Below, one piece after another: positions 41,765 to 51,558 of a stretch of 64,000 nt of DNA. The DNA is taken from contig JAEFAI010000002.1 in the NCBI GenBank assembly GCA_016291185.1, positions 57,910-121,909 of the forward strand, in the 5' to 3' direction. Source of the DNA: Bacteroidales bacterium (GTDB taxonomy: Bacteria > Bacteroidota > Bacteroidia > Bacteroidales > UBA932). Both the position numbers and the translations under genes were made by a program. The notes under the pieces are model-generated. The model was not told the origin of the DNA and made no database searches. It saw only the letters and a list, made by a program, of their open reading frames with translations. Numbering within the stretch: position 1 is the first letter of the stretch; each line of letters starts with the position of its first letter.

Positions 41765-42877
41765 CTATTGGTAGATTTCCGCCAGCTTTTCGGCGAGTTG
41801 CTCGCCGCGCAGGCCGCGGGCGACGATGACACCGTCCGGATCGATCAGCAGGTTGTCGGGAATGGAGTTGACCGAATAAACTTCGAACGCAGCATTCTCC
41901 CAGTACTTGAGGTCGGAAATGTGGATCCAGGGCATCTCCCACTCGGTGATAGCGTTCACCCAGGGCTCTTTCTCCTTGTCAAAGGACACGCCCACGATCT
42001 CGAAACCTTTGTCATGGAACTGCTTGTAGGCAGCCACGACGTTGGGCATCTCGGCCTTGCAGGGACCGCACCAGGAGGCCCAGAAATCGACGAGGACCCA
42101 CTTGCCCTGGCCGACGAACTCGCTCAGTTTACGCAGATTTCCATCAGGGTCAGCCTCCTCCAGCTCCAGGAACCTCTGGCCGACGACGGCCTGCTTGGCA
42201 TCTGCCGCCTCCTGCTGCTTGGCGTTGGACGCATCCAGCCGATTCTTGAGCGCCTGCGTATAAGGATGCTTGGCGAAGGGAGCGTCCGAAGAAACGAGTT
42301 CGTTGAACTTCTCCTCGCCGCAGAGCGACGGGATATGGTGGATGAACGCGACGGGGACCAGATTGTCTTTATTCTCCTCGATCATGGCCAGCAGTTTGTC
42401 GGTGTACTCCCCGATCACCGTTCTGTACTGCTGGATAAACTCAGCCTCGCGAGCCTCCTGCTCCTCCTGAGGAAGCGCCATGAAAGACTCGATGAACCGG
42501 TTGTATTCGCGGAGCAAAGCATTATCCTGCTTGTCGCATTCGGTAAGTTTGACGTTGAGCGCGGAGCCGGTCACGGTCGTGTCCGCCAGGCTGATCCGCA
42601 CGGCCTCGCCGTCGTTGAAGAGCGGGAAATACCATTCATAGCCTTCGACCTGGAGTGACAGGAAGGCATCCTTGGCAGCCGAACCCTTCAGCGCGAAAAC
42701 GCCGTCCGCGACAACCGCGCTGTCGATGGGCGTATCCGTGATCTTGTCCACCAAATAGACGGCGGTACCGTCTTCCGGCGCATCCAGGCCGACGATGTCG
42801 TACTTTGCATTGTTTCCGGTGCAAGCGAGCAGGCATCCTGCGGCAGCACCCATGGTAAGAATTGATAACTTTTTCAT
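41765..42877 (-). CDS. TlpA/ResA-like thiol-disulfide lipoprotein
   Basis: The 370-residue lipoprotein has a lipobox LLAC, an N-terminal beta-rich domain of the DUF4369 type (VGLDAPEDGTAVYLVDKITD) and a C-terminal thioredoxin fold with the redox motif WASWCGPCKAEMP and the cis-proline loop SIPDNLLIDPDG. It would reduce or isomerise disulfides in exported proteins. The start at 42877 (MKKLSILTMG) was used. It is 29 bases downstream of the ECF sigma gene on the same strand. Confidence 0.9.
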   Translation of the reverse strand: MKKLSILTMGAAAGCLLACTGNNAKYDIVGLDAPEDGTAVYLVDKITDTPIDSAVVADGVFALKGSAAKDAFLSLQVEGYEWYFPLFNDGEAVRISLADTTVTGSALNVKLTECDKQDNALLREYNRFIESFMALPQEEQEAREAEFIQQYRTVIGEYTDKLLAMIEENKDNLVPVAFIHHIPSLCGEEKFNELVSSDAPFAKHPYTQALKNRLDASNAKQQEAADAKQAVVGQRFLELEEADPDGNLRKLSEFVGQGKWVLVDFWASWCGPCKAEMPNVVAAYKQFHDKGFEIVGVSFDKEKEPWVNAITEWEMPWIHISDLKYWENAAFEVYSVNSIPDNLLIDPDGVIVARGLRGEQLAEKLAEIYQ

Positions 42878-42906
42878 ATACAACAATTTAAATGGTTTAC
42901 TATATT

Positions 42907-43503
42907 TTACTCCTCCCCCGCTTTCAGGTCCTCGATCATCGCCTTGGCGCGGCGAATCCGGGTGCGGACCGTGTTGAGCTCCATGCCCAACTCCTCGGCG
43001 ATTTCCTTGTACTGGAGGCCGTCCAGCAGGCGCATCCGCGCAATGGTCCGGTACAGGTCAGGCAGGCCCTCGATATAGGCCTCAAGTTTCTCGGCATCCT
43101 CCTCCTCGACGATCTGCTCCAGGGGTGTCGCCGTCTCGTCGCCCAGCACGTCGATGATGGCTCCGCTGTGGTCGTTCTCCTTGTCCAGCGAAACCAGGCG
43201 GCTGCGGGCGCGTGTCTCGGAATCGATGGTGTCGAGCGCCGTGTTGTGCGCGATCGTACGGAGCCAGGTCGAGAACTGACTCTTGGACGGGTCAAAGGAA
43301 GAGATCTGCCGGAACGCCTTCTCGAAACTGCGCGAGCAGATGTCGTCGATGTAGAAGTCGTCCAGGTACTTCATCGCCCCCTTCAAGTAAGCACGGAGGC
43401 TGCCGATATGGGTGTCCCACAATTCGGTGAAGGCGGTTCCGTCACCGATGATCGCCCGGCGGACGAGTTCGTCAGTGGGCTTCAAGCCAGGTTTTTCCAT
43501 CAT
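42907..43503 (-). CDS. ECF-type RNA polymerase sigma factor
   Basis: The 198-residue protein has sigma region 2 (YLKGAMKYLDDFYIDDICS, FDPSKSQFSTWLRTIAHN) and region 4 (LPDLYRTIARMRLLDGLQY, IAEELGMELNTVRTRIRRAK). There is a longer than usual acidic linker between them. No anti-sigma gene follows; a TlpA-like lipoprotein does. Its start lies 32 bases inside the 3' end of polA, so translation may be coupled. Confidence 0.93.
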   Translation of the reverse strand: MMEKPGLKPTDELVRRAIIGDGTAFTELWDTHIGSLRAYLKGAMKYLDDFYIDDICSRSFEKAFRQISSFDPSKSQFSTWLRTIAHNTALDTIDSETRARSRLVSLDKENDHSGAIIDVLGDETATPLEQIVEEEDAEKLEAYIEGLPDLYRTIARMRLLDGLQYKEIAEELGMELNTVRTRIRRAKAMIEDLKAGEE

Positions 43504-46273
43504 TGCATTCTACGGTCAGGGGAACAGACAGGGACATGACGCCTTCCATCTCGCGGATCAGCATTTCGCGCACGGGCGCGATTTCTTCCTGCGGGACTTC
43601 GAGCAGCAGTTCGTCGTGGATCTGGAGAACCATCCGGGCGCGGTAGCCGCCTTCGCGCAGGCACCGGTCCACGGCGGTCATCGCCAGTTTGATAATATCG
43701 GCCGCCGTGCCCTGGATGGGCGCATTGACGGCGTTGCGCTCCGCCAGGGCGCGGACCGCGGCGTTGCCGGCCCCGATGTCCGCGATGTAGCGGCGGCGGC
43801 CGAAGAGCGTTTCCACATATCCGCGTTCGCGCGCCTGCGCGACGGTCTCGTCGATGAAGCCGCGAATGGAGGGGAAGGACGCGAAGTAGTCGTCGATGAT
43901 CTGCTTCGCCTCGCTCCGCGAGCAGCGCAGCCGTTCGGCCAGGCCAAAGGAGGAGATGCCGTACATGATGCCGAAGTTCGCCGTCTTGGCGATGCGGCGC
44001 TGGTCGGCGCTCACCTCCCCGATGGGGATGTGGAAGATTTTCGCGGCCGTGGCCGCGTGTACGTCCTGCCCCTGCCGGAAGGCTTCCACGAGGTGGGCGT
44101 CGCCGCACAGGTGGGCCATCAGGCGCAACTCGATCTGCGAGTAGTCCGCCGACATCATCACCCAGCCCGGCTCGCCCGGCACGAAGGCCTTGCGGATCTC
44201 GCGGCCTTCTTCGGTGCGGATGGGGATGTTCTGCAGGTTCGGGTTCGAGGAGGACAGGCGTCCGGTGGCGGTCAGGGCCTGGTTGAAGGTCGTATGCACC
44301 CGGCCGTCGGAGGGGGAAATGTAGCCCGCGAAGGGCTCGATGTAGGTCGAGAGGAGTTTGCGCAGGCCGCGATAGTCCAGGATCGCGTCGATGATGGGGC
44401 TGCGGTCCGCGAGATGCGAGAGGGTCTGCTCGTCCGTGGGCCAGTTGCCGGACTTGGGCTTTTTGGCCTTCGGATCGAGCTGGAGCTTCTCGTAGAGCAG
44501 TACGCCGATCTGCTTGGGAGACAGGATGTTGAGCGTCGGATCGCCGGCCAGCTCGCGGATCTGGGCTTCGCGCTCGGTCATCTTGCGGCGCAGGCCGTCG
44601 GCGAAGTCGCGGAGCGATCCGAGATCGACCTTGACGCCGGTCCGCTCCATCCGCGCGAGCACGCCGATGAGCGGCTCTTCGATCTCGTCGTAGAGGCGCG
44701 TCATGCCTTCGGTGGCGGCCATTTCGCGCAGCAGGCAGTCCGACAGGCGCAGGATGGCGGCCGTCTCGAGGAGGCGGTCCGGGCCGGACTCTTCCGGGAT
44801 TTCGTCAAAGAGGGAACCGGTTTCCTGCGGCGCGGCGGCATCCAGCTCGACGCCGAGGTAGGCGCGCGCGAGCACGTCCAGTTTGTGGCTGCGTTCGGGG
44901 CCGAGCAGGTAGTGCATGAGTTCGATGTCTTCGAGGCGGCCGGAGAGGGCGATGCCGCGCGCCGCGAGCGCCTTCATCTGCGCCTTCAGATCGACGCCCG
45001 CCTTGACGACGGCGGCGTCCTCGAGCAACGCGCGGAAGTCCTCCGGCGTCCCCTCGGCCACCCCCGCCTCGCAGCCCACGAACATCTTCTCGCCCTGCAG
45101 ATTAATGGCAACTTTCTTTGCAGACAGGCAGTCAGCCGTCGGCTTCGCCGCTAAGGCTATTTTCACCCCCTTCGCCCCCTCAAGGGGGATGGCACGCAGA
45201 TCGCTATCGCTCGCGTGCGCCCACGCACCTTCCCCGGCGGCGGATTCGTTGTCCGGTGGAGTACTGCCCCCGACAACCGTGACCGCCCGTGGTCTCGTGA
45301 ACGGGAGGGGCCCAGCCGCAGGCTGGGAGGGATAGCGCGAAGCGCGTAGTTGTCCGGGGGCAGTAGCTCCACCGGCAGAAACGCCGCTGCGAGCGCTGGA
45401 ATTGACAACAACTTTATGGAGGAGTCGTTTCAGGGAGGGCATTTCGTAGTGGTCGAGGAGGGCGTTCAGCTCGGGGGTCTCGACGGTGTCGAAGACGAGC
45501 TGGTCGGCCGTCACGTCGAGCGGGATGTCCGTCTTGATGGTGACCAGGCGCTTGGACAGCGCGATATGGTCCTCCGCCGCGCGGAACTGCTCCTGCTGGC
45601 GCGCCGTCAGCTCGCCCAGGTGGGCGTAGATCCCCTCCACGCTCCCGTACTTACCCAGCAGCTTGGCCGCGCCGACCGGGCCCACGCCCTGCACGCCGGG
45701 CACGTTGTCCGACGCGTCGCCGCAGATCGCGAGAATATCAATGACCTGCGCGGGCGAGGCGATCTTCCATTTGTCGCAGACCTCCGCGACGCCCAGCAAC
45801 TCATTCTCTCCCCCGCCTTTTCCGGGCTTCACCTGCAGGATGTGCGGGGTGATCAGCTGACCGTAATCCTTGTCGGGCGTGACCATGAAGACCTCGAAGC
45901 CCTCGGCCTCGAAACGCTTCGCGGCGGAGCCGATCACGTCGTCCGCCTCGTAGCCCGGCAGCATCAGCACCGGGATGTCCAGCGCCTCGACGATACGCGT
46001 CAGCGGCTCCAGCGCTTCCACCACCAGCGCGGGCGTCTCCCCGCGGTTGGCCTTGTACTCGGGATACAATTCATTCCGGAAAGTACCCCCCGGCGGGTCA
46101 AAACTGACCGCAATATGCGTCGGGCGTTCCCGGTCGATCAGCTCGAGCAGGTACTTCGTGAAACCGAACAGGATGGATGTATCCACCCCCTTGGAATTGA
46201 CCATGGGGCGGCCCAGAAAGGCATAATACATCTTGAAGACGAGCGCGTGGCCGTCGATGAGGAAAAGTTTCAT
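43472..46273 (-). CDS. polA: DNA polymerase I with in-frame palindrome-rich insertion
   Basis: The 933-residue enzyme has an intact N-terminal 5' nuclease (FLIDGHALVFKMYYAF, GYEADDVIGS, GDASDNVPGV) and an intact family A polymerase domain: motif A SADYSQIELR (near 708), motif B RRIAKTANFGIMYG (near 763) and motif C QIHDELLLEVP (near 883). The middle 3'-5' exonuclease domain lacks the DTET motif, so proofreading is probably absent. Residues about 298-371, rich in Ala, Pro, Gly and Arg, are encoded by nested inverted repeats and are not part of the family. The ATG at 46273 (MKLFLIDGHAL) was chosen because the frame upstream has no similarity. Confidence 0.95.
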   Translation of the reverse strand: MKLFLIDGHALVFKMYYAFLGRPMVNSKGVDTSILFGFTKYLLELIDRERPTHIAVSFDPPGGTFRNELYPEYKANRGETPALVVEALEPLTRIVEALDIPVLMLPGYEADDVIGSAAKRFEAEGFEVFMVTPDKDYGQLITPHILQVKPGKGGGENELLGVAEVCDKWKIASPAQVIDILAICGDASDNVPGVQGVGPVGAAKLLGKYGSVEGIYAHLGELTARQQEQFRAAEDHIALSKRLVTIKTDIPLDVTADQLVFDTVETPELNALLDHYEMPSLKRLLHKVVVNSSARSGVSAGGATAPGQLRASRYPSQPAAGPLPFTRPRAVTVVGGSTPPDNESAAGEGAWAHASDSDLRAIPLEGAKGVKIALAAKPTADCLSAKKVAINLQGEKMFVGCEAGVAEGTPEDFRALLEDAAVVKAGVDLKAQMKALAARGIALSGRLEDIELMHYLLGPERSHKLDVLARAYLGVELDAAAPQETGSLFDEIPEESGPDRLLETAAILRLSDCLLREMAATEGMTRLYDEIEEPLIGVLARMERTGVKVDLGSLRDFADGLRRKMTEREAQIRELAGDPTLNILSPKQIGVLLYEKLQLDPKAKKPKSGNWPTDEQTLSHLADRSPIIDAILDYRGLRKLLSTYIEPFAGYISPSDGRVHTTFNQALTATGRLSSSNPNLQNIPIRTEEGREIRKAFVPGEPGWVMMSADYSQIELRLMAHLCGDAHLVEAFRQGQDVHAATAAKIFHIPIGEVSADQRRIAKTANFGIMYGISSFGLAERLRCSRSEAKQIIDDYFASFPSIRGFIDETVAQARERGYVETLFGRRRYIADIGAGNAAVRALAERNAVNAPIQGTAADIIKLAMTAVDRCLREGGYRARMVLQIHDELLLEVPQEEIAPVREMLIREMEGVMSLSVPLTVECNDGKTWLEAH
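45175..45377. repeat. Palindrome-rich element inserted in frame within polA
   Basis: Near-perfect inverted arms of 29 bases (45249-45277 and 45349-45377, differing by small indels) enclose hairpins CCCAGCC-GCA-GGCTGGG (45311-45327) and GCGC-GAA-GCGC (45335-45345). Further palindromes lie on the 45175 side (CCCCCTCAAGGGGG at 45175-45188; GCACGC/GCGTGC at 45192-45218). Translated in the polA frame it adds about 70 low-complexity residues between the 5' nuclease and the exonuclease remnant. No transposase is present. Confidence 0.8.
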
Positions 46274-46384
46274 AAGGCAAAGATGAAACTTTTTTCGGAA
46301 AGTTTCAAATAAATCAACAATGCTCATTTTGAGTATTTTATACCACGATTTGCGTCGTTCCGGAAAACGAGTGAATAATTCCAC

Positions 46385-46392
46385 TACATTTG
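46385..46392 (+). promoter_or_regulatory. -7 promoter box (TACATTTG) for SusCD locus 1
   Basis: TAnnTTTG match 77 bases before the susC-like ATG at 46470. The leader between them is AT-rich and has no Shine-Dalgarno sequence. Confidence 0.5.
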
Positions 46393-46469
46393 GGCTGCGC
46401 GCATTACCAGATAGTTAGTTAACCATACATTTTATAACCATTATTCATTTTTAACCAAAACCCAAAGAA

Positions 46470-49400
46470 ATGCTTAAAAAACTGCTCAAGCTTGCAAGCA
46501 TCATCATGATGCTCAGCGCTTTATGGGGAGGCATCTCAGCCTTCGCCCAGAGTCAGGCCATTTTTGGCAAGGTCGTTGACTCCGAGGGGCAGGCGCTCAT
46601 CGGCGCCGCCGTCCTGGAGAGCGGCACCAGCAACGGCACCACGACCGACCTCGATGGCAACTTCAACCTCCGTGTTGCCCCCGGCACCACGCTGGAAGTT
46701 TCCTGCATCGGCTATGTGACCCGCCGGGTCACCGCCGCCGACAACATGACCATCACGCTTCAGGACGACGCTGAAATGCTCGAAGAGACCGTGGTCATCG
46801 GCTACGGTGTCCAGCGCAAGAAGCTCGTGACCGGATCGACGGTCAACGTGTCCGGCGAGAAGCTCGCCGCGACCCGCGCCGTCGATGCCTTCGGCGCCCT
46901 GCAGAGCCAGGCCGCCGGCGTGAACATCCTGCAGAACTCCGGTCAGCCGGGCGAAAGCTACAAAGTCACCATCCGCGGTATGGGCACCAAGGGTTCCAAC
47001 ACCCCGCTCTACGTCGTGGACGGTGTCCCCGGCGCGTCCATCACGGCCCTCTCCACGAATGACATCGAGTCCATCGACGTCCTGAAGGACGCTGCCTCCA
47101 GCGCCATCTACGGCGCCCGGGCCTCCAACGGCGTCATCCTCGTGACCACGAAGAAGGGCAAGGCCGGCAAGGTGCAGGTCACCTTCGACGGCTACTACGG
47201 CTGGCAGAACCCGAACACCAACGGCGTCACCCCGCTGAACGCCAAGCAGTATATGGAGATCAACGACAAGGCTTACGAGATCCAGGGCGCATCCACCTAC
47301 GACTGGGAGTCCCTGATCCCCAAGCAGTACGCCCAGATCATGAACGGCACCTGGAACGGCACCAACTGGCTCGAAGAGACCATCGTGCACAATGCCCCGA
47401 TCCACGACGAGTCCATCAACATCACGGGCGGCTCGGACGTCTCCCGCTTTGCCGTGGGCTTCTCGAATTTCGGCCAGACGGGTACCATCGGTTATCCCGC
47501 CACGCCGCAGTATGACCGCAACACCTTCCGCCTCAACTCCGACTACACCCTGATCCGGAAGAACAACCGCGACATCCTCAAGCTGGGTGAGAACGTCACC
47601 TTCACCACTACGAACAAAAAGGGCATCAGCATCGGCGGCGTTTATTCCAACAACCTCCGCAACCTGCTGCGCATGACCCCGCTCCTGCCGGCTTACAACG
47701 AAGACGGCAGCTTCTACACCTACGAGCAGCGCAAGGCGGACGGCTGGGACTTCAGCGACACCACCGTGAACCCGCTCGAGGAAATGACCTACAAGCGCAG
47801 CCAGCGCTACAGCAAGGGCTACCGCCTGCAGGCCAACGCATATCTGGAGTTCGTCCCTATCCAGGGCCTGACCTTCCGTTCCAGCTTCGGCTGGCTGTAC
47901 AACCACTCCGAGAGCCGGAGCTATGTCCCGGAATACATCCTCAGCGGCAAGACCCAGAATCCGGAAGATGACATCACGCAGAGCCAGTCCTACAGCACCC
48001 GCTGGACGCTGGAGAACACCGTCAACTGGGTCCACTCCTTCGGCAACCACAACCTCGACGTTCTCCTGGGCCAGTCCCTCGAAAAATGGGGTTACGGCAG
48101 CGGCCTGAGCATCACCAACTCCATTTCCCTCTTCCCGGGCTCCTTCGACCACGCCTACATTGACAACACCAACGGCGGCGCGGCGGATCCCCGCTTCACG
48201 AGCATCTCCGGCTACCCGAACAGCCAGGGCGCCCTGTCGTCCTTCTTCAGCCGTATCAACTATAACTACAAAGAAACCTACCTGCTCTCCGCGGTGCTCC
48301 GCGCCGACGGTTCCTCCAACTTCGCCCGCGGTCACCGCTGGGGCATCTTCCCCTCCGCTTCCGCCGGCTGGGTGGTCTCCAACGAGCCCTTCATGGACTT
48401 CAGCAAGAACTGGCTGAGCTTCTTCAAGCTCCGCGCCAGCTGGGGCCAGAACGGTAACTGCAACATCGACCCGTTCCAGTACCTGGCCACCATCGCTTTC
48501 ACCGCGCCTTACTATTTCTCCGACATCAACAAACCGGAAGTGGGCGCCTATCCTGACATCCTCCCCAACGAGAACGTGAAGTGGGAAACCTCCGAGCAGC
48601 TCGACCTGGGCTTCGACGCCCGCTTCTTCCGCAGCCGCCTGGGTATCTCCTTCGACTGGTACAACAAGATGACCAAGGACTGGCTGGTGGACGCTCCGAT
48701 CCTGCTTTCCTACGGAACCGCGGCCCCGTATATCAACGGTGGCGACATCCGCAACCGCGGTTTTGAGTTCCTCGTCTCCTGGGACGACACCGTGGGCAGC
48801 GACTTCTCCTACGGCATCTCCGCCACGCTCTCGCACAACAGCAACATCGTCACCCGTCTGGCCAACTCCGAGGGCCTGATCCACGGCGACGAGAACGCCA
48901 TCGCGCAGAACACCGCCGAGATCTACCGCGTGCAGGTCGGTTACCCGATCGGTTACTTCTGGGGCTACGAGATGGACGGCATCATCCAGAACGAGCAGCA
49001 GAAGCAGGACTACCTGAACAAGTACTTCGGCGGCGACGCCAGCAAGTCCAAGCAGGGCGCTGACATCCAGCCCGGCGACGTCATGTTCGTCGATCGCGAC
49101 GGCAACGGCAAGATTGACGAGCAGGACAAGACCATGATCGGCGACCCGAATCCCGACTTCACCGCCGGCCTGTCGCTCTATGTTCAGTTCAAAGGCTTCG
49201 ACCTGACCGTGAACGGCTACGGCGCCTTTGGCCAGCAGGTGGCCAAGAGCTACCGCCAGTTCTCCGACGAGCCGGACGACAACTACTGCACCGACGTGTA
49301 CACGAAGTACTGGACCGGCGAGGGCTCGACCAACCGCTATCCCCGCTTCACCCACGGCAAGCACGCCAACCAGGCCGAATTCTCCCGCGTCTGGCTGGAA

Positions 49401-49646
49401 GATGCCGACTACTTCAAGATCTCCCGCATCTCGCTGGGTTACGACCTCAAGCGGGCGCTGAAGTTCCTCCCCGTCCAGCGTTGCCACCTGTATGTGGCGG
49501 CCCAGAACATGTTCACCTTCACCGGCTACTCCGGTATGGATCCGGAAGTCGGTTATGGCGACGACCACAGCTGGGTCACCGGTATTGACAACGGTTACTA
49601 CCCGTCCTCCCGTTCCTGGCAGGTGGGTCTGAACATCACTTTTTAA
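46470..49646 (+). CDS. SusC-like TonB-dependent outer membrane transporter, locus 1
   Basis: The 1058-residue protein has a signal peptide (cleavage near AFAQ), a carboxypeptidase-like regulatory domain (about 30-115: GKVVDSEGQALIGAAVL) and the TonB-box segment EMLEETVVIGYG. A plug (TGSTVNVSGEKL..., SIDVLKDAASSAIYGARASN) and a large barrel with an EF-hand-like loop DRDGNGKIDEQD follow. It would import a ligand captured by the SusD-like lipoprotein encoded 12 bases downstream. There is no STN domain, so control by an anti-sigma factor is unlikely. The substrate is unknown. Confidence 0.95.
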   Translation: MLKKLLKLASIIMMLSALWGGISAFAQSQAIFGKVVDSEGQALIGAAVLESGTSNGTTTDLDGNFNLRVAPGTTLEVSCIGYVTRRVTAADNMTITLQDDAEMLEETVVIGYGVQRKKLVTGSTVNVSGEKLAATRAVDAFGALQSQAAGVNILQNSGQPGESYKVTIRGMGTKGSNTPLYVVDGVPGASITALSTNDIESIDVLKDAASSAIYGARASNGVILVTTKKGKAGKVQVTFDGYYGWQNPNTNGVTPLNAKQYMEINDKAYEIQGASTYDWESLIPKQYAQIMNGTWNGTNWLEETIVHNAPIHDESINITGGSDVSRFAVGFSNFGQTGTIGYPATPQYDRNTFRLNSDYTLIRKNNRDILKLGENVTFTTTNKKGISIGGVYSNNLRNLLRMTPLLPAYNEDGSFYTYEQRKADGWDFSDTTVNPLEEMTYKRSQRYSKGYRLQANAYLEFVPIQGLTFRSSFGWLYNHSESRSYVPEYILSGKTQNPEDDITQSQSYSTRWTLENTVNWVHSFGNHNLDVLLGQSLEKWGYGSGLSITNSISLFPGSFDHAYIDNTNGGAADPRFTSISGYPNSQGALSSFFSRINYNYKETYLLSAVLRADGSSNFARGHRWGIFPSASAGWVVSNEPFMDFSKNWLSFFKLRASWGQNGNCNIDPFQYLATIAFTAPYYFSDINKPEVGAYPDILPNENVKWETSEQLDLGFDARFFRSRLGISFDWYNKMTKDWLVDAPILLSYGTAAPYINGGDIRNRGFEFLVSWDDTVGSDFSYGISATLSHNSNIVTRLANSEGLIHGDENAIAQNTAEIYRVQVGYPIGYFWGYEMDGIIQNEQQKQDYLNKYFGGDASKSKQGADIQPGDVMFVDRDGNGKIDEQDKTMIGDPNPDFTAGLSLYVQFKGFDLTVNGYGAFGQQVAKSYRQFSDEPDDNYCTDVYTKYWTGEGSTNRYPRFTHGKHANQAEFSRVWLEDADYFKISRISLGYDLKRALKFLPVQRCHLYVAAQNMFTFTGYSGMDPEVGYGDDHSWVTGIDNGYYPSSRSWQVGLNITF

Positions 49647-49658
49647 TCCCTGAAGAAT

Positions 49659-51401
49659 ATGAAAAAGAATTTCTTATATCTCATCGCCGCAGCCGCGTGC
49701 CTGCTGCTGGTTGGGGGTTGTGACGATTTTCTGGAGACCCAGAGCCTGACCAAGAAGAACACCTCCAACTTCCCGATCAACGAGACGGACGCCATCCAGA
49801 TGGTCAACGGCATCTACGCCGTCATGAACTCCAATATCAAGAACATCACGGAAGATCCGTTCATGCTCTTCGACCTGGCCAGCGACGACCGCCTGGGCGG
49901 CGGCAGCCAGTCCAACACCCCGGCCCAGGCTGCCGACCGTCTGATGAACAGCAGCATCAGCTGGCTCGAGCCCTGCTGGAAATACCGCTACATGGGCATC
50001 AACCGCGCCAACAACGCGCTGGAAACCATGGACAACGTGCAATCCTGGAGCTCCGACAAGATGAAGGGGCAGCTTCTGTGCGAAGCCTATTTCCTGCGCG
50101 CGTTCTACTATTTCAACCTGGCCCAGGTCTTCGGCAGCGTCCCCCTGGTGCTGACCACGGAGCCCGTGAACCTGCCCAAGGCCACGCCGGATGAGATCTA
50201 CGCCCAGATCGCTTCCGACCTCAAGGCCGCCATCACCAACGGTCCGTCCACCAAGTATCCCGAATTCGGCGAAGGCCGCGTGTCCAAGTGGGCCGCCGAA
50301 GGCCTGATGGCCCGCGTGTGGCTGTTCTACACCGGCTTCTACAAGAAGGCTGACCTTCCCCTCGCCGAGGGCGGCTCCGTCTCCAAGAACGAGGTGATTG
50401 CCTGGCTCGAGGACTGCATCAAGAACAGCGGCTTCGGCCTGGTCAGCGACCAGCGCAACCTCTGGCCCTACTCCAACCAGTGGACGGCTCCCGACTACCC
50501 GTACGCCAGCGAGAACGGCCTGAAGTGGGAAACGAACGAGAACAAGGAAATCATGTTCGCCGTCAAGATGGGCAATGCCGGTTACTCCGACAGCCACGAC
50601 GAAATGCGTTTCAACCGCCTTCCGGAATACTATGGTCTGCGCAAGACCTCCGAAGCGGCCTTCCCGTTCAACACCCAGGGCTATTCCAACGGTCCCGTTT
50701 GCGAGACCCTCTGGACCGACTGGGGCGCCGATCCCGACTACGAGGGCGATGTGCGCCGCGTCGGCTCCATCTGCGACCGCCGCGTGGAACTTCCCAACTA
50801 CAAGGGCGACTCCGCCAAGGAAGTGGAGAACACCTTCCTGCTGGGCAAGAAATACGTGGGTTGCGGTGCTTATGACCACGCCACCGGTACGCTCTATGTT
50901 GCGTTCAGCTACTTCTACGGCGGCAAGAACAGCAAGCAGGAAGGCCAGATGCAGTCGCTGGTGTGGCTGCGCTTCGCCGACGTGCTGCTCATGCACTCCG
51001 AGCTCACCAACGGCACCGAGATCTACAACGGCAAGAGCGGTCTGAACGCCGTCCGCGCCCGCGCCGGCCTGGGCGACAAGACCTACTCGCTGGATCTGCT
51101 CAAGAAGGAACGTCGCTACGAGCTCTGCTGCGAGGCCATCCGCTGGAACGACCTTCGTCGCTGGGGCGATGTGTCCGAGATCGTCAAGAACCAGGTGGGC
51201 AACACGATCACGAACGAGAAAGCCACGGGCAAGTACGCCTTCACGGTGGACTTCATGAAGCGCTACGAAGAAACCCAGGGCGGTTTCTTCAAGATTCCCG
51301 ATTCCCAGATCACGCTGTCCGAAGGCGTCCTGGAGCAGAACCCCGGCTGGGGCGATGGCACCAACTGGGCCAAGGGCGACCTCCCGTACAAGTTCAAATA
51401 G
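49659..51401 (+). CDS. SusD-like surface lipoprotein, locus 1
   Basis: The 580-residue lipoprotein has lipobox LVGGC near residue 21 and the helical TPR-like SusD fold (SSDKMKGQLLCEAYFLRAFYYF-type segment, RWNDLRRWGDVSEIVKN near the C-terminus). It would close over the SusC-like transporter encoded just upstream. No attached enzyme gene reveals the ligand. It is followed by a strong terminator. Confidence 0.94.
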   Translation: MKKNFLYLIAAAACLLLVGGCDDFLETQSLTKKNTSNFPINETDAIQMVNGIYAVMNSNIKNITEDPFMLFDLASDDRLGGGSQSNTPAQAADRLMNSSISWLEPCWKYRYMGINRANNALETMDNVQSWSSDKMKGQLLCEAYFLRAFYYFNLAQVFGSVPLVLTTEPVNLPKATPDEIYAQIASDLKAAITNGPSTKYPEFGEGRVSKWAAEGLMARVWLFYTGFYKKADLPLAEGGSVSKNEVIAWLEDCIKNSGFGLVSDQRNLWPYSNQWTAPDYPYASENGLKWETNENKEIMFAVKMGNAGYSDSHDEMRFNRLPEYYGLRKTSEAAFPFNTQGYSNGPVCETLWTDWGADPDYEGDVRRVGSICDRRVELPNYKGDSAKEVENTFLLGKKYVGCGAYDHATGTLYVAFSYFYGGKNSKQEGQMQSLVWLRFADVLLMHSELTNGTEIYNGKSGLNAVRARAGLGDKTYSLDLLKKERRYELCCEAIRWNDLRRWGDVSEIVKNQVGNTITNEKATGKYAFTVDFMKRYEETQGGFFKIPDSQITLSEGVLEQNPGWGDGTNWAKGDLPYKFK

Positions 51402-51424
51402 TCTGCTGACTATTCCCCTTCAGA

Positions 51425-51459
51425 ACAGGGCTGCGAACGACATCGCAGCCCTGTTTTTA
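51425..51459 (+). terminator. Intrinsic terminator of SusCD locus 1
   Basis: Perfect 12-base arms ACAGGGCTGCGA (51425-51436) and TCGCAGCCCTGT (51443-51454) are followed by a T run. Confidence 0.93.
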
Positions 51460-51558
51460 TATGCTTTTGCACGATTTTTAAAAGAAACATGCAACTTTTC
51501 ACGATTGTTCCAAAACATTCTTATAAATAACCACTTCATTATTTAACATTCCCGAATA

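Noticed and set aside
46536..49568. 1010-residue antisense frame over SusC locus 1 (similar long ones over the other SusC and SusD genes)
   Set aside because: These arise from GNC-rich codons of the true genes and show no domains or export signals.
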